Assembly: GCA_020161655.1 (NCBI GenBank)
Contig: JAIUPC010000019.1
Span: 1-64,000, forward strand
Direction: 5' to 3'
Source of the DNA: Pseudomonadota bacterium
GTDB taxonomy: Bacteria; Pseudomonadota; Alphaproteobacteria; Rhodobacterales; Rhodobacteraceae
Length of the DNA stretch: 64,000 bases
The translations under genes and the position numbers were made by a program. Within the stretch, counting starts at the first letter, position 1; each line of letters opens with the position of its first letter. This document shows positions 61,118 to 64,000 of this stretch, piece by piece. The notes under the pieces were generated by a model, which saw nothing but the letters and a program-made list of their open reading frames with translations, ran no database searches and was not told where the DNA came from.

Positions 61118-62734
61118 TTAACCCTGAACGACGGGCAAAACCACCCCGGCGTCTTGCAGCGCATCGAATATCCGCTGATCGCGCCCGTAGGCATCACGCC
61201 GGTAGTCGATCCGGCCCTTCGCCGTCGGCCAGGCGGTGAAATAGACCAGGTGCACCGGCACCGGCACCTTCAGGCGCAGCGAAGTCTCCGCCTTGGTCAC
61301 CAGATGCGCGCGGAATTCGCCGACCGGATCGCTGCTTTGCGGGGTGAGGAGCGTATAGGCAAAGTCGAAAGGCGCACCGAGGCGGATACAGCCGTGGCTG
61401 TAGGCCCTGATCTCTTTCTCGAAAAGGGATTTCGTCGGCGTATCATGAAGATAGATGTTCCACTTGTTGGGGAACATGAACTTCACGAGGCCAAGCGCAT
61501 TGTCGTCCGAGGGCGGCTGCGAAATCGAGAACGGGAAGCTTCGCGCCGTGTAGCGGGTGAAATCGGTCGCGTTGCGGTCCACCACGCGACCGCGCCGATC
61601 GACGATCTTGAGATGCGCCACCGCGTTCCGGTTCTTCTGCAGCATCGGCAGATATTCCTTGACGGTGATCGACCGCGGCACATTCCATGTCGGATTGATC
61701 ACCATGTATTCCATCTGATCCGAGAATTCCGGGGTACGACGGTCTTCCTGGTTCATGCCGACCACCGTGACGGTTTCGAAGGTCACCTTTCCGTTGTCGA
61801 TGATCTTGGCGGTGAAGTCGGGAATGTTGACCCAGACATGCCGCTCCCCAAGCGTAGTTCCGTTCATCCAGCGGAGGCGCTCCAGCGCCACCAGCACCGA
61901 TTTCAGCCGGTCCACCGGCTCAAGATTGACAAGCGCGATGGTCCCCTCGCCCGCCACCCCGTCCGGGGAAAGGCCGTTGTCGCGCTGGAACTCCTGCACC
62001 GCCTTCTGGATGGTGGCGTCGAAGTCCCGCGTCGCCGTGCGCCCCAGATAGCCCATGCGGATCAGGCGGTCCCGCAGTTCGACCACCGCCGCGCCGCTGT
62101 CGCCCGGTTGCAGCTTGCCGGCGCCGATCCTGGCACCCCAGCCACCGGCGGCCATCGCTGCCTCAAGATCACCCTTGGCTTTCAGAAGCTGGGCGTATTG
62201 CGGCGCATCCGGCGCAAGCTTCGCCAGATACCGCGCCGGGGTCGTTGACATTGCAAAGCCCGCGATCGTCGCTTGCGGCTCGCGCAGCGCGACTTCGCGC
62301 ACGATGCCGGAATCGACGCGCTGCGGTTCGAGTACGCCGGAACCGACATCCTTGGCATAGGTCAGGAAGGTCGCCGAAACCGCCGCTTCAAGCCTTGCGC
62401 GCTGGCGCTCCGAGGCAACCGACTCGAACCGCGTTCTCAGCCCCTCGGCATCGTAGCGCGCCGCTGGAAGTCCCTGCGACGGGGAACGGTCGAGCGCCGC
62501 AAAAAACGCGCCGCGCCGTTCGGCGTCGGCGGCCGTCGTCCAGATCGGCGCATAGTCTCGCGCAACATAGAACGCGGCCAGCGCCGGGGTCTCCGCAGCG
62601 GCTTCGGCCAGGGCCTGGCGGAAGGCGAGCGATTCTTCGGCGAGGCTTGGCTGCGCCGCGCCCCAGACCATCAGGATCGAAGCGGCAATCGTTCCGAGAA
62701 AAGCCGGGCGGAAGCGGTGTTCAACAAGCGTCAT
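61118..62734 (-). CDS. L,D-transpeptidase (YcbB/LdtD family)
   Basis: A 538-residue exported enzyme. It has a signal peptide (cleavage near SLAEE), a helical scaffold, a peptidoglycan-binding domain ([23 protein letters not shown] near residue 215) and a YkuD catalytic domain with the nucleophile in YSHGCIRLG near residue 445. It forms 3-3 crosslinks in peptidoglycan. It is divergent from a MepK-like gene, the same pairing as ldtD-mepK (ycbB-ycbK) in enterobacteria. The ATG at 62734 is preferred; a TTG two codons upstream is possible. Confidence 0.92.
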   Translation of the reverse strand: MTLVEHRFRPAFLGTIAASILMVWGAAQPSLAEESLAFRQALAEAAAETPALAAFYVARDYAPIWTTAADAERRGAFFAALDRSPSQGLPAARYDAEGLRTRFESVASERQRARLEAAVSATFLTYAKDVGSGVLEPQRVDSGIVREVALREPQATIAGFAMSTTPARYLAKLAPDAPQYAQLLKAKGDLEAAMAAGGWGARIGAGKLQPGDSGAAVVELRDRLIRMGYLGRTATRDFDATIQKAVQEFQRDNGLSPDGVAGEGTIALVNLEPVDRLKSVLVALERLRWMNGTTLGERHVWVNIPDFTAKIIDNGKVTFETVTVVGMNQEDRRTPEFSDQMEYMVINPTWNVPRSITVKEYLPMLQKNRNAVAHLKIVDRRGRVVDRNATDFTRYTARSFPFSISQPPSDDNALGLVKFMFPNKWNIYLHDTPTKSLFEKEIRAYSHGCIRLGAPFDFAYTLLTPQSSDPVGEFRAHLVTKAETSLRLKVPVPVHLVYFTAWPTAKGRIDYRRDAYGRDQRIFDALQDAGVVLPVVQG

Positions 62735-63045
62735 CTGCAATCCAGGATCGTCAGGTCATCTCGGTCTCCAGACTTCCAGTATCGCACGATTCAGTCCATG
62801 CCCGGCGGGCCCTTTCGGGCACCCCGAAGGCCCGGTGTCACCCTTTCGCAACAGCGCCCCGAAAAGCTGTGCAAACCCGCCACATGTGCAGCCTTTCAGC
62901 AGTTTTTTGCCGACCGGCCTTGAATTCGCAGCCTGTGGACAATTCTGCGTTGGCGCGGGAATCATCTTGTGTCATAAAACGCGTGCACTTGGGGAAATGG
63001 ACACGAGCCGCATCAAGCGGCCCACTTGGGACAGGCGTCAGCGCT
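62735..63045. other. Divergent promoter region of the transpeptidase and endopeptidase genes
   Basis: These 311 bases hold no gene. A GC-rich imperfect hairpin (CGGGCC near 62805 with GGCCCG near 62828) is the only clear structure. The rest must contain the two divergent promoters, but no confident -35/-10 pair is claimed. Confidence 0.45.
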
Positions 63046-63615
63046 ATGACTGAACTTGGTCAGACAGGACTTAACCGTCGTAGTTTGCTCAGAATTTTTG
63101 CCGCGACGTCGATCATCGCGGCACCGACCATGTCGAATGCATTCGCGCTTCTGCGCGGCGCGGGCGATGTGCGGCGCATCCGGATGTATTCCGGCCGGAC
63201 CGGCGAAACCATCGACACGATCTACTGGATCGAGGGCAACTACATCCCCGAGGCCCTGAACGAGATCACCTATTTCATGCGCGACTGGCGGCAGGATGCC
63301 ACCAAGGACGTTGATCCGCGGACCGTCGACATCGCCGCCGCCGCGCATCGCCTGCTTGAGGTGAAGGAGCCTTTCATGCTCCTCTCGGGCTACCGCACCG
63401 CCAAGACCAATGCGATGCTCCGGTCGGGGTCGCGCGGGGTTGCGCGCAATTCACTGCACATGAAGGCACAGGCCGCAGACCTTCGCATGCGGTCGCGCTC
63501 CGTCGCACAGGTCTACCGCGCCGCTGCTGCCTGTGAGGCCGGCGGTGTCGGCAAGTATTCGCGGTCAAACTTCGTCCACATGGACTGCGGCCCGATCCGC
63601 ACCTGGGGCGGCTGA
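63046..63615 (+). CDS. MepK-like murein endopeptidase (DUF882, M15 family)
   Basis: A 189-residue Tat-exported protein (LNRRSLLRIFAATS). It belongs to the DUF882/YcbK group of peptidase M15: YWIEGNYIPEALNEITYFMRDWR, FMLLSGYRTAKTNAMLR, the zinc-binding HMKAQAADLRM and the late FVHMDCGP. In enterobacteria MepK cleaves 3-3 crosslinks, matching the divergent L,D-transpeptidase. AGCGCT precedes the ATG without a strong Shine-Dalgarno. A terminator follows. Confidence 0.88.
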   Translation: MTELGQTGLNRRSLLRIFAATSIIAAPTMSNAFALLRGAGDVRRIRMYSGRTGETIDTIYWIEGNYIPEALNEITYFMRDWRQDATKDVDPRTVDIAAAAHRLLEVKEPFMLLSGYRTAKTNAMLRSGSRGVARNSLHMKAQAADLRMRSRSVAQVYRAAAACEAGGVGKYSRSNFVHMDCGPIRTWGG

Positions 63616-63643
63616 GACAAGGCACGAGTTGAACGCTGGAGGC

Positions 63644-63675
63644 GGCGCCGGGGTTCCGGCGCCGTTTTGCTTTTT
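63644..63675 (+). terminator. Intrinsic terminator after the MepK-like gene
   Basis: GGCGCCGG (63644-63651), loop GGTT, CCGGCGCC (63656-63663), then TTTT and a further T-run to 63675. The stem is perfect and starts 28 bp after the stop. Confidence 0.8.
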
Positions 63676-63771
63676 GAGGCGTCACCATCAGGCCTTTCAG
63701 GCACCGATGTCGCCGGCGTGGGTCTTGCCTTCATCGACCCCCTCGGTGCAAGGGCCATGCTGCGGCTACCT

Positions 63772-64000
63772 TTACTCAGCGAGGACGTATATCTCCCAAC
63801 TGTCGGGAATTCCCTTCATCGTTTTGTGCCCGACAAAGGTGAAGGACTGGCCGGAACCGACCGCCAGGTCCTTCACGGTTCTGGAGACATGGGTTGCGCC
63901 CGGCGTCGCCTCGGCGGCGATGCGCGCCGCCAGATGAACGGCCAGACCGCTCAGATCTTCGCCCCGCCGCTCGCATTCCCCGGTGTGAATCCCCGCCCGC
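63772..64000 (-). CDS. C-terminal part of a class III adenylate/guanylate cyclase
   Basis: The minus strand enters from the right edge and reads through to TAA at 63772-63774. The visible 76 residues include GIHTGECERRGEDLSGLAVH, LAARIAAEATPGATHVSRT and VKDLAVGSGQSFTFVGHKTM, the end of a class III nucleotide cyclase domain of the long bacterial type. The usual ending GIPDSWEIYVLAE is present, so the C-terminus is complete. The rest lies outside the window. Confidence 0.82.
   Translation of the reverse strand, partial: RAGIHTGECERRGEDLSGLAVHLAARIAAEATPGATHVSRTVKDLAVGSGQSFTFVGHKTMKGIPDSWEIYVLAE

Noticed and set aside
1-64000. CRISPR arrays, riboswitches, rRNA and prophage genes
   Set aside because: No repeat-spacer array, rRNA segment, clear riboswitch fold or phage structural gene was seen on reading both strands.

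Overview
The window is GC-rich alphaproteobacterial DNA, most likely from the Rhodobacterales (Paracoccus/Rhodobacter type). Pointers to this are a nos cluster in the order nosC-R-Z-D-F-Y-L-X, the ialB-type exported protein, the many ATGA/GTGA gene overlaps and the general gene content. I identified genes by reading motifs and gene order; no database search was run.

Region 1 (1-15.1 kb) looks accessory. It starts with small regulator/oxidoreductase pairs (SDR, LysR, Old Yellow Enzyme, HxlR with a divergent quinone-reductase-like SDR), followed by a ParD-ParE toxin-antitoxin pair and a broken IS5-type transposase remnant. From 6.5 to 12.1 kb is a co-directional run of small Met/Cys-rich secreted or membrane proteins, a YtkA-like protein, a cytochrome b561 with two vicinal cysteine pairs, a fusion protein ending in a DUF4395-like membrane domain, and a class V aminotransferase related to cysteine desulfurases. 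It abuts a complete mercury resistance operon (merR divergent from merT-merP-merA) with a typical 19-bp-spacer MerR promoter. The 6.5-12.1 kb run is my best candidate for an undescribed system, perhaps handling thiophilic metals in the envelope.

Region 2 (15.1-27.2 kb) is catabolic. It has a Crp/Fnr regulator divergent from a class II aldolase and FGGY sugar kinase, an AraC regulator with a coniferyl-aldehyde-type dehydrogenase, and a LuxR regulator divergent from a polyamine-type ABC transporter whose operon ends in an SDR. The substrates are not evident from sequence.

Region 3 (27.2-38.5 kb) is denitrification. A cytoplasmic-looking beta-helix protein and a second Crp/Fnr regulator precede nosCRZDFYLX, the full set for nitrous oxide reductase, its electron supply and copper-centre maturation. 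A near-consensus FNR/NNR box lies upstream of nosC. A tRNA-Leu(CAA) follows.

Region 4 (38.5-64 kb) is mostly core chromosome: Zn metallopeptidase, YqaA, DsbB, an Lrp-linked arginase/citrulline hydrolase/ornithine cyclodeaminase operon, RNA helicase, guaA, lytic transglycosylase, ssb, aroK-aroB, a 45-residue membrane peptide with a large exported unknown protein and xerD, a CorC/CNNM protein, a HerA-like ATPase, ialB, an lpxD-acp-fabF operon, an L,D-transpeptidase divergent from a MepK-like endopeptidase, and the end of a class III adenylate cyclase. Between the HerA-like gene and ialB are two orphan terminators that suggest unannotated small RNAs.
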